Assembly (NCBI RefSeq): GCF_050496765.1
Contig: NZ_JBNWEO010000019.1
Span: forward strand, 119,314-183,313
Length of the DNA stretch: 64,000 nucleotides
Direction: 5' to 3'
Source: JAEVLT01 sp050496765
GTDB lineage: Bacteria > Bacillota > Bacilli > Bacillales > Cytobacillaceae
A program made the translations under genes and the position numbers. Positions within the stretch are counted from its first letter, which is position 1; every line of letters begins with the position of its first letter. The notes under the pieces are model-generated. The model was not told where the DNA came from, made no database searches, and worked only from the letters and a program-made list of their open reading frames with translations. Below are positions 16,109 through 25,262 of this stretch, piece by piece.

Positions 16109-17635
16109 ATGAACACAACAGCCTTTACACTCTTCCTCATCATTGTCGGCCTCACACTTGTCGTAACATACGTCGCTTCAAAACGAACAAAAACAACAAG
16201 CGATTTTTATACTGCCGGCAGCAGTTTAACTGGCTGGCAGAACGGACTGGCGATTGCCGGAGACTACATGTCTGCTGCATCCTTCCTCGGCATTGCCGGG
16301 ATGATCGCCCTTTCCGGGTTCGATGGCTTCTTTTACAGCATCGGCTTTCTGGTCGCTTATTTGGTTGTCTTGTATATTGTAGCCGAACCGCTTCGCAACC
16401 TTGGCAAATACACAATGGCAGATATGATTGCCGCCCGGTTTAACGAAAAAAATGTTCGCGGCGTTGCGGCCTTAAATACCATTACGATTTCCACCTTCTA
16501 TATGATTGCACAGTTGGTCGGCGCAGGCGCATTGATAAAGCTGCTGCTCGGCATTGACTATATATATTCTGTTTTAATTGTCGGTGTCCTCATGACCGTC
16601 TACGTTGTTTTCGGCGGAATGATGGCAACAAGCTGGGTACAAATTATTAAGGCTCTCCTGCTAATGGGTGGAACAGTGGTCATTTCAATTATGGTGTTTG
16701 CCAAATTTGATTTCAACGTCATGACAATGTTTGATCACATGAAAACGGCCACACCGTTAGGGGAAAAGTTTTTAAGTCCCGGCAATAAATTTACCAATCC
16801 ACTTGACACGATTTCGCTTAACTTGGCATTGGTGCTCGGAACAGCGGGCTTGCCGCATATTCTTACCCGCTTCTTTACGGTAAAAGATGCGATCACCGCC
16901 CGGAAATCAGTGGTTTATGCGACATGGATTATCGGTATTTTCTATGTGATGACGATCTTTTTAGGCTTTGGCGCCGCCGCATTTGTCGGCTATGATAAAA
17001 TTGTCGCGGCCAATGCTGCCGGTAACATGGCTGCACCGCTTTTGGCGGAAGCATTGGGCGGGGAATTCTTGTTCGCGTTCATTTCCGCGGTTGCATTTGC
17101 AACGATTCTCGCGGTTGTTGCCGGGCTTGTGCTGTCTGCCGCATCGGCGTTTGCCCATGACTTCTACAGCCATATCATCCGTCATGGCAAAGCAACAGAA
17201 AAGGAGCAGGTTGTCGCTGCACGCTGGGCATCCATCGGCGTTTCCGTGCTCTCCATTTTGCTTGCCTTGTTTGCACAAAAATTAAATGTTGCTTTCCTTG
17301 TTTCACTGGCTTTTGCCGTTGCCGCAAGTGCGAACTTGCCGGTCATCGTGTTTACGATCTTTTGGAAACGCTTTAATACTGCTGGAGCGATTACCGGTAT
17401 GATTGTCGGGCTGATCAGTTCGCTCGTTTTAGTTGCCATCAGCCCAAACGTCTGGTCACCGGAAGTTGGTAAAGCAATCCTTGTCGGCAAGCCGCTTGTG
17501 ACCTTGACAAACCCGGGAATCATTTCGATTCCGCTAGGCTTTATTGCTGCTTATCTTGGAACCGTGCTGTCAAGTAAGAAAGCAGACGTGAAGAAGTTTG
17601 ATGAAATTCTCGTCAAAGCGAACACAGGATTGTAA
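16109..17635 (+). CDS. actP: Cation/acetate symporter ActP-like (SSS family)
   Basis: Sodium/solute symporter of 508 residues with about 13 membrane helices. It begins after an AAAGGGGG site right at the DUF485 stop. Family features include SDFYTAGSSLTGWQNGLAIAGDYMSAASFLG near the N-terminus and GTAGLPHILTRFFTV near residue 246, typical of ActP/YwcA acetate carriers. It probably imports acetate or other short monocarboxylates, letting the cell reuse overflow products. A strong terminator follows. Confidence 0.87.
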   Translation: MNTTAFTLFLIIVGLTLVVTYVASKRTKTTSDFYTAGSSLTGWQNGLAIAGDYMSAASFLGIAGMIALSGFDGFFYSIGFLVAYLVVLYIVAEPLRNLGKYTMADMIAARFNEKNVRGVAALNTITISTFYMIAQLVGAGALIKLLLGIDYIYSVLIVGVLMTVYVVFGGMMATSWVQIIKALLLMGGTVVISIMVFAKFDFNVMTMFDHMKTATPLGEKFLSPGNKFTNPLDTISLNLALVLGTAGLPHILTRFFTVKDAITARKSVVYATWIIGIFYVMTIFLGFGAAAFVGYDKIVAANAAGNMAAPLLAEALGGEFLFAFISAVAFATILAVVAGLVLSAASAFAHDFYSHIIRHGKATEKEQVVAARWASIGVSVLSILLALFAQKLNVAFLVSLAFAVAASANLPVIVFTIFWKRFNTAGAITGMIVGLISSLVLVAISPNVWSPEVGKAILVGKPLVTLTNPGIISIPLGFIAAYLGTVLSSKKADVKKFDEILVKANTGL

Positions 17636-17642
17636 GCTAAGA

Positions 17643-17674
17643 GGCTGCCAGGAAAACTCCTGGCAGCCTTTTTT
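17643..17674 (+). terminator. Terminator after actP
   Basis: Perfect 11-bp stem GGCTGCCAGGA/TCCTGGCAGCC with a 4-base loop and T6. Confidence 0.9.
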
Positions 17675-17730
17675 GGTTCTTGAAAATTTCCCGGTGTGGA
17701 CACCTTGTTTGAATCCAACCCAGGCGCCTC

Positions 17731-19605
17731 CTAATCAAAAGCACCTTCGACATTTTTGAACTGGTTGTAGTACATCTGGTAATACCGGCCGCGGGCTGCC
17801 ATCAATGCTTGATGGCTCCCTTTTTCCACCAATTCTCCATGGTCAATCACCATAATCGTGTCGGCATCGCGGATCGTGTTTAACCGATGGGCAATGATAA
17901 AGCTTGTGCGCCCTTTCATCACTTCCAGCAAAGCATCTTGAATATGCAACTCTGTTCTTGTGTCAATGCTGCTTGTTGCCTCATCCAAAATCAACAGCGC
18001 CGGTTTCGCCAAAATGACCCGGGCAATTGCCAATAGCTGCCGCTGTCCTTGACTAAGATTGCCGCCGTTTTCTGACAACACGGTCTCATAGCCATTTGGC
18101 AGCCGCTGAATAAACTCGGCTGCATTGGCCAGCTCGGCTGCCGCCACCACTTCCTGATCAGTCGCATCCGGATTCCCGTACAGAATATTTTCCTTAATCG
18201 TGCCGGAAAAAAGGTACGTATCCTGAAGCACAAAACCAAAACTGCGGCGCAAGCTGTCCCTTGTATAGTCGCGAATATCCCTGCCATCAAGCAAAATTCG
18301 GCCACTTGTGACATCGTAGAACCTTGTCAGCAGATTGACAACCGTTGTCTTGCCCGCACCCGTCGGGCCAACAAGCGCCGTGCTGCTGCCTGCAGGAGCC
18401 TCAAAATGTATGTTTTTTAAAATCGGCACATCTGCCCGATAACCAAACATGACATTTTCAAACTGTACATGCCCTTTCGGATGGACCAGTGGAACGGCAT
18501 TCTCGGCATCTGCCGGCTCTTCCTCTTCATCAAGAACTTCAAAAACCCGTTCCGCCCCGGCAACGCCCGATTGCAGCACATTGAAAATATTGGCAAGATC
18601 ATTCAGCGGGCGGACAAATTGTCTCGAATACGTTAAAAAACTGGCAATTACGCCAACCGTGATACTATTTTGTACCGCAAGAATACCTCCGACTACGGCC
18701 ACAACGGTAAAGCCAAGATTGTTGATCGCATTCATGATCGGCATCAAAAAGCCAGACCAAATTTGCGCCTTAAGGCCGACATCAAGCAGTTGGTTGTTGA
18801 CTGCTTCAAATTCTTCAATTGCCTTTTGCTCATGATTAAATGCTTTGACAACTTGAAGACCGGAAATGGTCTCCTCAATATGACCGTTCAATTTTCCCAG
18901 TTCCACCTGCTGATTCTTAAACAAAACACTTGTTTTTTTCGCGATGGTTCTGGTTAATAAAAATACGAGCGGTACCGTGATGAGACTGGCAATCGTTAAA
19001 ACCGGACTCAACACGAGCATCATTGCCAGCGAGCCAAGAATCACAATTGCACCCGACATCAGCTGGGTAGTGGACTGCGAAATCGTATTGCTGACATTGT
19101 CAATATCGTTTGAGAAGCGGCTCATCAGCTCCCCATGCGTTCGTGAATCAAAAAAGGCAACAGGCAATTTCTGCAGTTTCTGAAAAAGCGTGCTGCGCAA
19201 ACTTCTCACAATCCGCTGAGAAACTCCCGCCATGAACCAGCCTTGCAAAAAGGTTAATACCGCATCGAAAATATAAGCAACAAGAAGGCCGACGATCATT
19301 GTTTCAAGCAGGGGAAAGTCCACTTTGCCGCCATGTAACGACATCGCATCGACAGCTTTGCCGATCAAATAAGGAGCCAGAAGCGTTAGGACAGAATCGA
19401 CCACAATAAAGAGAAAGATCGAAAGCAGCACTTTTCGCTCTTTGCCAAAATAAGACCAGAGCCGTTTCAGCGTTCCTTTGAAATTCTTTGGTTTGACTAC
19501 AGGGCCCCGCCCGTGGCGGAAGCCGCCTCCTCCAGGCCGCCCTGGCCCGGGTAGGACGGGTGTTAGCTGCGGATTGGCGTTAGGCTGTTGTGATTGTTGC
19601 ACCAT
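17731..19605 (-). CDS. Heterodimeric ABC exporter, canonical-ATPase subunit
   Basis: Exporter half-transporter of 624 residues: a Gly/Pro-rich cytoplasmic head (about 1-35), six membrane helices, and a C-terminal ATPase. Walker A GPTGAGKTT, Walker B LLILDEATS with the catalytic glutamate, and H-loop IIAHRLN are intact. The signature, however, is LSQGQ rather than LSGGQ. Its partner has the complementary defects, the pattern of asymmetric exporters such as BmrC/BmrD or TM287/288. Second gene of the pair, 5 bases after the first. Likely multidrug or lipid export; closest in layout to YfiB/YfiC by recall. Confidence 0.88.
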   Translation of the reverse strand: MVQQSQQPNANPQLTPVLPGPGRPGGGGFRHGRGPVVKPKNFKGTLKRLWSYFGKERKVLLSIFLFIVVDSVLTLLAPYLIGKAVDAMSLHGGKVDFPLLETMIVGLLVAYIFDAVLTFLQGWFMAGVSQRIVRSLRSTLFQKLQKLPVAFFDSRTHGELMSRFSNDIDNVSNTISQSTTQLMSGAIVILGSLAMMLVLSPVLTIASLITVPLVFLLTRTIAKKTSVLFKNQQVELGKLNGHIEETISGLQVVKAFNHEQKAIEEFEAVNNQLLDVGLKAQIWSGFLMPIMNAINNLGFTVVAVVGGILAVQNSITVGVIASFLTYSRQFVRPLNDLANIFNVLQSGVAGAERVFEVLDEEEEPADAENAVPLVHPKGHVQFENVMFGYRADVPILKNIHFEAPAGSSTALVGPTGAGKTTVVNLLTRFYDVTSGRILLDGRDIRDYTRDSLRRSFGFVLQDTYLFSGTIKENILYGNPDATDQEVVAAAELANAAEFIQRLPNGYETVLSENGGNLSQGQRQLLAIARVILAKPALLILDEATSSIDTRTELHIQDALLEVMKGRTSFIIAHRLNTIRDADTIMVIDHGELVEKGSHQALMAARGRYYQMYYNQFKNVEGAFD

Positions 19606-19610
19606 CGTTT

Positions 19611-21338
19611 TTAGCCGACCTCCTTGCCGAGTTGCGATTGGAAAATTTCCTGATAAACCGGACAGCTCTTTAGTAAGTCCTCATGCTTGCCAATCCCGGC
19701 GATTTCTCCGTGATCGAGAACGACGATTTGATCCGCATCCATAACCGAAGTGATCCTCTGGGCAATCAGCAAAAACGTAAGGTCTTTTGCGTACGTTTTC
19801 AGCGATTCCTTTATTTTTGCTTCTGTGGCCGCATCAACTGCACTTGTACTATCATCCAAGATTAAAATTTCCGGTTTTCTTACAAGCGCCCTGGCAATGG
19901 AAATCCGCTGCTTTTGCCCGCCGGAAAAATTCACGCCGCCCTGACCGATTTTCGTTTCGTATCCTTCAGGTGAGGCCTCGATAAATTCAGCAGCACAGGC
20001 CATTTCAGCAGCATGCCGGATTTCTTCAAACGAGGCCGCTTCTTTTCCCCAGCGGATATTGTCAGCAATACTACCGGTGAAGAGAATATTTTTCTGCGGT
20101 ACAATCGCAATTTTTTCCCGAAGTGTTCGGGGATCGATTTTACTAATGTCTTCCCCGTCCACTTTGATCGTCCCGGAACTGACCTCGTAAAACCTTGGTA
20201 TCAAGTTGACAAGCGTACTTTTTCCAGAGCCGGTTGAGCCAATGATCCCGACTGTTTCCCCCGGCAGGCATGTCAAATTGATTTTTTTCAATACAGGCGT
20301 GCCGGTCATCCCTTCATAGGAAAAGCAGACATGTTCAAAATCAATTCTTCCTTTTTCACCCGTGTTCCCTTTGCTTTCAACCGTCTTTGTTTCCGGTTCA
20401 TCCAATGCGAAAATGTCAGCGATCCGGCTCGTCGAAGCCCTTGCTCGAACAAACATGTTGAAAACCATCGAAATCATCATCAAGGAAAAGAGGATTTGTG
20501 TCATATAGTTGATAAAGGCAATAATATGTCCCACTTGCATTTGACCTTTTTCAACCCCATATCCGCCCAGCCATAGCACGGCGACAATCCCGAGATTGAC
20601 CGTCAGCATGATGGCCGGGCTGAAAATGGACATTAGGCGGCTCGCATTGATCGACTGGTCTTGAAACTCAAGGTTGGCAAGATTGAATTTGTTTGTTTCA
20701 TAGTCAAACCGATTGAAAGCTTTGACGACCCGGACACCCGATAAATATTCACGCATGACGCTGTTGACGCGGTCAAGCGCTTTTTGCACTTTTTGAAAAA
20801 GCGGGAAGCCCAGCTTCATATTGGCCGCAATGAAAAGGGCAATGGCGGGAACGACGACGGCCAAAACAACCGAGAGGCGAATGTTTAAGCGGATCGCCAT
20901 GATTAAGCCGCCAATCGCCAGCAGCGGCGCTTTGACAAAAATCCGCATCGTGCCGTTCACAAACACCTGCACCTGGGTAACATCATTGGTCAGCCTTGTC
21001 ACGAGCGATGCGCGGTCAAACCGGTCAATATTTTTAAACGAGAGCGACTGAATTTTCCGAAACAAATCGGAACGCAATTCAGCACCTACATTTTGCGAGA
21101 CTTTGCTTGCAAGAATGCTGCGCACCGAAGCAGATAACGCTCCGAACCCCGTAATCAGCAGCATCAATCCGCCCATTTTCCAAACATACGGGAGATTTTT
21201 TTCCGCCACACCGACATCGACAATCTTGGACATAATCGTTGGCTGCAACAAATCTGATACCGCTTCAAAGGTTAAAAATAAAATCGCAATGCTAAACAGC
21301 TTCCAATACTTTTTTGCGTATTTTTTTAAAAATTGCAT
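19611..21338 (-). CDS. Heterodimeric ABC exporter, degenerate-ATPase subunit
   Basis: Half-transporter of 575 residues with six membrane helices and an ATPase domain. Walker A GSTGSGKST and signature FSGGQKQR are normal, but Walker B reads LILDDSTS, aspartate in place of the catalytic glutamate, and the H-loop is LIAQRIT with glutamine for histidine. These substitutions define the non-hydrolysing site of a heterodimer, complemented by the LSQGQ signature of the partner. First gene of a two-gene operon. Function most likely drug efflux; substrate unknown. Confidence 0.88.
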   Translation of the reverse strand: MQFLKKYAKKYWKLFSIAILFLTFEAVSDLLQPTIMSKIVDVGVAEKNLPYVWKMGGLMLLITGFGALSASVRSILASKVSQNVGAELRSDLFRKIQSLSFKNIDRFDRASLVTRLTNDVTQVQVFVNGTMRIFVKAPLLAIGGLIMAIRLNIRLSVVLAVVVPAIALFIAANMKLGFPLFQKVQKALDRVNSVMREYLSGVRVVKAFNRFDYETNKFNLANLEFQDQSINASRLMSIFSPAIMLTVNLGIVAVLWLGGYGVEKGQMQVGHIIAFINYMTQILFSLMMISMVFNMFVRARASTSRIADIFALDEPETKTVESKGNTGEKGRIDFEHVCFSYEGMTGTPVLKKINLTCLPGETVGIIGSTGSGKSTLVNLIPRFYEVSSGTIKVDGEDISKIDPRTLREKIAIVPQKNILFTGSIADNIRWGKEAASFEEIRHAAEMACAAEFIEASPEGYETKIGQGGVNFSGGQKQRISIARALVRKPEILILDDSTSAVDAATEAKIKESLKTYAKDLTFLLIAQRITSVMDADQIVVLDHGEIAGIGKHEDLLKSCPVYQEIFQSQLGKEVG

Positions 21339-21423
21339 AGGAGGTCCACCTTTATTCCATTCTCGAAGGGTTTGCTTCTTTCATTATAAATTTTTCTTCG
21401 GGTGACGAACAAATTTTAAACGT

Positions 21424-21461
21424 AAAAAAACAACAGCCTGAAAAGTGCTCCAAGCTGTTGT
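21424..21461 (-). terminator. Terminator after the DUF2269 gene
   Basis: Minus strand CAACAGC/GCTGTTG stem with a 16-base loop, followed by T7. Confidence 0.7.
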
Positions 21462-21476
21462 GATCGTTATGAAAAT

Positions 21477-21917
21477 TTACCATAAGTTCGGTTTGATGAC
21501 CATGAATCCAAGAACCACCAACAAAATCAGGATGTACCAGATCGTCGCACTCATCAGTTTCTTCGACAGTACCTCACGATCTTGCTTTTCCTCCGTAAAT
21601 TTCCTTAGCAGCGGGGAAAAGGCTCTGGCAAAAAAATAGAGCGAACTAACCATAATCAGGATCGGAACAAGAATCCAGGACGTTGTCCATGTCCAACTGC
21701 TAAAAATGACAAGCAAAATCCCGGAAACAACCAAAACATGGGCAGCATGCATCGTCAAGCGAACGACAAATTTAAATGTACTGATATAAGCTTCCTGTGC
21801 GGCCGCCTGTGCATCACGAAGTTTCTTGATGATGGGCAAAACGGCAAAAAAAGGACCGATTGTCAAAATAGCACTGGCTATATGGATGTAAAGAAGGATG
21901 CGATGAGCCATCTTCAT
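21477..21917 (-). CDS. DUF2269-like integral membrane protein
   Basis: 146-residue membrane protein with four hydrophobic segments (about 8-30, 54-75, 78-98, 125-145). The N-terminal LLYIHIASAILTIGPFFAVLP, with its histidine, is the recognisable part of DUF2269-type proteins. Function unknown. It follows the ASCH gene by 9 bases on the same strand, so they form a two-gene operon, and ends at a hairpin terminator. Confidence 0.7.
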   Translation of the reverse strand: MKMAHRILLYIHIASAILTIGPFFAVLPIIKKLRDAQAAAQEAYISTFKFVVRLTMHAAHVLVVSGILLVIFSSWTWTTSWILVPILIMVSSLYFFARAFSPLLRKFTEEKQDREVLSKKLMSATIWYILILLVVLGFMVIKPNLW

Positions 21918-21926
21918 TCACTCCGT

Positions 21927-22274
21927 TCATTGCTCTGGTGCAGCATGAAATTCATGAACCCAGACACGCATGTGCGGAAGCCACGGCATTCCCGGATGTA
22001 TTGACAGAATGGACTGTTTGTATTCTTCCAAATTGGCGAATCCTTCCCGCTTGGCGTCCTCATCCGTCAGATCTCCGAGCGATTGCGAATAGACCCGGTC
22101 GATCACGAACTTTTTCCCTTCAAGAACCATGATTTCACCAACATCGGCATAGCGTCCATTTCTGCGCGTCGCTGTTTTTTCACCGGCTAACACCTTTTTG
22201 ACATCTTCCGCTACTCTCACCAACCGGTCAATGCTGCACGTTTTGGGCGGTAACGCACCATTACCATTATCCAT
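21927..22274 (-). CDS. ASCH domain protein
   Basis: Soluble protein of about 115 residues with an ASCH/PUA-like fold: ATRRNGRYADVGEIMVLEGKKFVI resembles the K/R-T-R motif and strand pair of ASCH domains, implicated in RNA binding or base hydrolysis. I start it at ATG 22274, with AAAGGTGG 8 bases upstream; a GTG at 22286 is less likely. Upstream gene of a pair with the DUF2269 membrane protein. No specific role can be assigned. Confidence 0.7.
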   Translation of the reverse strand: MDNGNGALPPKTCSIDRLVRVAEDVKKVLAGEKTATRRNGRYADVGEIMVLEGKKFVIDRVYSQSLGDLTDEDAKREGFANLEEYKQSILSIHPGMPWLPHMRVWVHEFHAAPEQ

Positions 22275-22443
22275 TAAAATGACCACCTTTCAACTGTTCT
22301 ACTTCCTATCATATAAACTATTATTACCTTTTATAAATAGCGTTTGCAAATTTTTAGAACAGAAGGGGCATTAACTGGGTTTTCAAAAAACCATGGGACA
22401 GGCCAACCGCGAATGTTGGTCATTGATCAAAGGGTCTTCAACT

Positions 22444-22755
22444 TTTATCTGCGAAAAATCCCCGTTTATCCGCGAGCTTTGTTCATTTATCCGCGGAGTT
22501 TTCCGTTTTATCCGCGAACTTTTCCGTTTTATCCGCGGACTTTTCCCGTTTATCCGTATTTGTCACTTTTTCGGCAAATTCCCCCACTTGTTTGTTTGCC
22601 ACTCCGTACTTGTCCGCGGGAATTCCCCGTTTATCCGTGAAGTTTCTACTTTTATCCGTGGAGTTTGTTCATTTATCCGCGGAGTTTCTACTTTTATCCG
22701 CGAACTTTTCCGTTTTATCCGCGAACATTTCCCGTTTATCCGTATTTGTAATTTT
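22444..22755. repeat. 21-bp tandem array B (TTTATCCGCG anchor)
   Basis: TTTATCC anchors begin at 22444, 22465, 22486, 22507, 22528 and 22549, then again at 22630, 22651, 22672, 22693, 22714 and 22735, each exactly 21 bp apart. Between the two blocks are degenerate units with small indels. The 10-14 bases after each anchor vary (GAGCTTT, GGAGTTT, GAACTTT). No other gene is visible between 22275 and 22898. Plus-strand translation gives a FIRE/FIRG heptad without a ribosome site. Confidence 0.95.
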
Positions 22756-22897
22756 TTACCTCGATGAAAATACACAAATCTACTAGCCCCTCTTTAAGCC
22801 ATTGCAAATAACCAGCAAGCTTTCGCCTCACGCTTATACAATGGAAAAAGCGGGAATAATCAAAAGGAATTTACTTTGGTTGTGTGGTGGTAATGAA

Positions 22898-24337
22898 ATG
22901 TTTGATCGAAATCATAATCCTGACTACAATGCCCGGCTGCTATTTGTCCTTGGCCATAAACGGTTTCAGCTCAATAAAGAAGTTATTCGAACCAATCGTT
23001 TTTTTGCGGCCATCCAAAACGAGCCAACGCCAAAAACGGCACCTATTTTTCCAGAGTGGCTGAAAAAGCTGGACATGGAATACGAAAAGCTTTTAAAAAA
23101 AGTGAAAAAGGAAGTCAATGTGAAAGAATTTGGTGCAAAAGGTGATGGCAAAACAGATGATACACAAGCCTTTCAAAAAGCAATCGGCGGAGGGAGAGTA
23201 AAAGTGATTGTTCCAGACGGCGTTTATCTGACAAAAGGAATCCAGCTTCCTTCCTACACAATCCTGACAGGCAGCGGCAAAAGAAAAACAACGCTAAAGC
23301 TGCATGACGATGCGCCAAAAAGCACAAGGCTTGTCACCAACTCCCATTATTGGCTGGGAAATCACCATATTTATATTGAGGGATTGAGTTTGGATTGGAA
23401 TGTGGAAAGACTGGGAACGCAGCCGAAGACAAGCACAGGTGGGAATCATTCCAGCTGCGTAACATTTGCCAATGTAAAATTCGGCTGGGTGAAAAAGGTA
23501 GAGGCGATCAATCCCGGCCTTCATGGGTTTGACATTACCTCGCCGTATTACGACTATCGTGGTGATGGAAAAAGAGGCTGGGGCGGGAGCCGGTATATTT
23601 GGCTCGACCATCTGATCGGCCACGGCTTTGGCGATGACGGCATCACCACCCATCACAGCGAAAATATTTTGATCTCTTATTCCCATATGTGCGACCCGAG
23701 CGGCAGGGCGCACGCGAAAGGTTTTTCCAACTCCAATGGGATCGAAATTGACGATGGATCGAAAAATGTTTGGCTTTCCAACAATTCAACAGCCCATTGC
23801 TTTGGCGGAGTTGAAGTCAAGGCCCATGAAAATTCTTCCGCCGCAGCAAACGTGCAAATCATTGGCCATTTGTCAATAAAGGATAACCGGTCTTTCAATT
23901 TTCGTCATATCGGCCACCACAAAAAGACCGATCCAGAGTCAAAAACGGCATACTCGATCCGCGCAACCAATCTAGTCGCCGTCGCACCTCAATATACTGA
24001 TTTATATAAAAGCTCTGCGCCAAGAGCGATGGTCGTATCAGCTTATAAAAATGTAGTGATCAATCAATTTACCGTAATTGGCGATCCTGCCGTTGATTTT
24101 AAGGGTCATCCCGTCATTGCCGTTCAGTACCGTGCCCGCAACATTGTACTCAATCAAGTTACCGTACGAAATGTTTGCAATGCCGGAGCAGGCATTAAAG
24201 TATTTGGCGGTGATCACCATGCAGACGATGTTTCAATTCGAAATCTCGATTGTCTTCAATGCGGCGGCAAGCCAGTTGTGATCGGGCAGGGCGTTGCCAA
24301 TGTTCGGACAAAAAATATACAAAGCCGTAGATGTTAA
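22898..24337 (+). CDS. Right-handed beta-helix protein (pectate lyase superfamily)
   Basis: 479-residue protein. VNVKEFGAKGDGKTDDTQAFQKAI (about residues 72-95) is the N-terminal signature of the Pectate_lyase_3/GH28-like beta-helix superfamily, followed by many short strands with NVxI-type turns. No signal peptide is seen, so export by a standard route is unclear. Start chosen at ATG 22898 with GGTGG upstream; an earlier in-frame ATG (22802) lacks a ribosome site. Relatives occur in prophages and on spore surfaces; here no phage genes adjoin. Substrate unknown. Confidence 0.78.
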   Translation: MFDRNHNPDYNARLLFVLGHKRFQLNKEVIRTNRFFAAIQNEPTPKTAPIFPEWLKKLDMEYEKLLKKVKKEVNVKEFGAKGDGKTDDTQAFQKAIGGGRVKVIVPDGVYLTKGIQLPSYTILTGSGKRKTTLKLHDDAPKSTRLVTNSHYWLGNHHIYIEGLSLDWNVERLGTQPKTSTGGNHSSCVTFANVKFGWVKKVEAINPGLHGFDITSPYYDYRGDGKRGWGGSRYIWLDHLIGHGFGDDGITTHHSENILISYSHMCDPSGRAHAKGFSNSNGIEIDDGSKNVWLSNNSTAHCFGGVEVKAHENSSAAANVQIIGHLSIKDNRSFNFRHIGHHKKTDPESKTAYSIRATNLVAVAPQYTDLYKSSAPRAMVVSAYKNVVINQFTVIGDPAVDFKGHPVIAVQYRARNIVLNQVTVRNVCNAGAGIKVFGGDHHADDVSIRNLDCLQCGGKPVVIGQGVANVRTKNIQSRRC

Positions 24338-24365
24338 AAGGCAGCGTGCAAATGCGCTGCCTTTT
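24336..24365 (+). terminator. Terminator after the beta-helix gene
   Basis: AAAAGGCAGC/GCTGCCTTTT stem with a 10-base interior, starting at the stop codon. Confidence 0.85.
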
Positions 24366-24373
24366 AACTCCAA

Positions 24374-24510
24374 TCAGAATTTCATATCCCTTTTCGAAAA
24401 AAACAGGTAGGTGGCCGAAACAAAGCCAGCGATCAAAACAAGCGACACGGTAAAATATAACGGATCAAGTGCTCCGTTCTGTAAAATCCGCTTATTTATA
24501 AAAGCACTTT
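24374..24510 (-). pseudogene. C-terminal remnant of an ABC-2 type permease
   Basis: Minus-strand frame ending in TGA at 24374 reads NGALDPLYFTVSLVLIAG...FFSKRDMKF, the last membrane helix and tail of an ABC-2 type permease. It has no start and its upstream end runs into the C-terminal fragment of a TetR gene. The ATPase gene and most of the permease are missing, so an internal deletion is inferred. Confidence 0.6.
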
Positions 24511-25114
24511 TTTAGAATCCCAGCGTATTCATTGACTTCGGCAAACAATTGTTCACCATTCATTTCCGAAGAATGCAACTGTTTCGCCTTTTGCATTCCT
24601 TCATTTCCAAAGCTCTCGAACGTCCACATAATGATTTTCAGCGCCTTTTTCACCACAACATCCTCCCGGAACTTCGAAACGTCAATCCCTTCAAACATCG
24701 ATTCAGATTAAAAGCCGTCCGTTCCCTTTTCCGCTGATCAAGCTCATGCGACACCTGCACCGCATCCTCCATTTACGCCCTCTCCAAAAATTTAAACACA
24801 TCCGGAAACTTTTGCAGCAATTCCATTTTGATCAATGAAGCTTGTTTGGTTCTTTCGAAAAAGTCTGGCTCCGACAGGTCAATTTTTTGGTAAAATTCGT
24901 TTGTAATCACCTCTATAAAGTAATCAAACATAAACAAAAACAGCTGCTTTTTATTTTGAAAATAATGAAACAGCAGTCCCTTCGCAATGCCCGCTTCTTT
25001 CACCATTACGTTTGTCGAAGCATTTACAAAGCCTTTCTGGGCAAACTCTTTACTAGCGGCATTTAAAATTCGGATCTGTTTCTCAAGATCAAGTTGGAGG
25101 AATTTTTCAAACAC
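24492..25114 (-). pseudogene. TetR family regulator, disrupted
   Basis: The N-terminal half (ATG 25114) carries a normal TetR helix-turn-helix: FAQKGFVNASTNVMVKEAG and GLLFHYFQNKKQLF. It reaches a TAA at 24773 after FKFLERA. In-frame sequence continues beyond that stop (MEDAVQVSHELDQRKRERTA), then shifts by one base near 24702 into GIDVSKFREDVVVKKALKI, the expected C-terminal half, ending at 24492. Thus one nonsense codon and one frameshift. Together with the permease remnant downstream this is a decayed TetR-ABC exporter locus. Confidence 0.8.
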
Positions 25115-25262
25115 TTATAAAGCCTTCTTTCTAGCAGGATTGACCACTCTAGTCAGTTCCATTGCAGTTCCATTGACTTATCTGGTCAATAGATGATTTG
25201 CCCATTTGTTGAAAAAGTTATGATATGATGAAGCTAATGAATCAAGAGGAGATGAACCCATA

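Noticed and set aside
22444..22755. CRISPR array
   Set aside because: Conserved part is only about 10 bases with an 11-base variable part, no long identical repeats or 30-bp spacers, and no cas genes.
22393..22767. 124-residue FIRE/FIRG repeat protein
   Set aside because: Product of the array B period; no ribosome site, and the frame begins in non-array sequence without coding character.
22802..24337. Prophage origin for the beta-helix protein
   Set aside because: No tail, integrase or lysis genes adjoin; neighbours are ordinary chromosomal genes.
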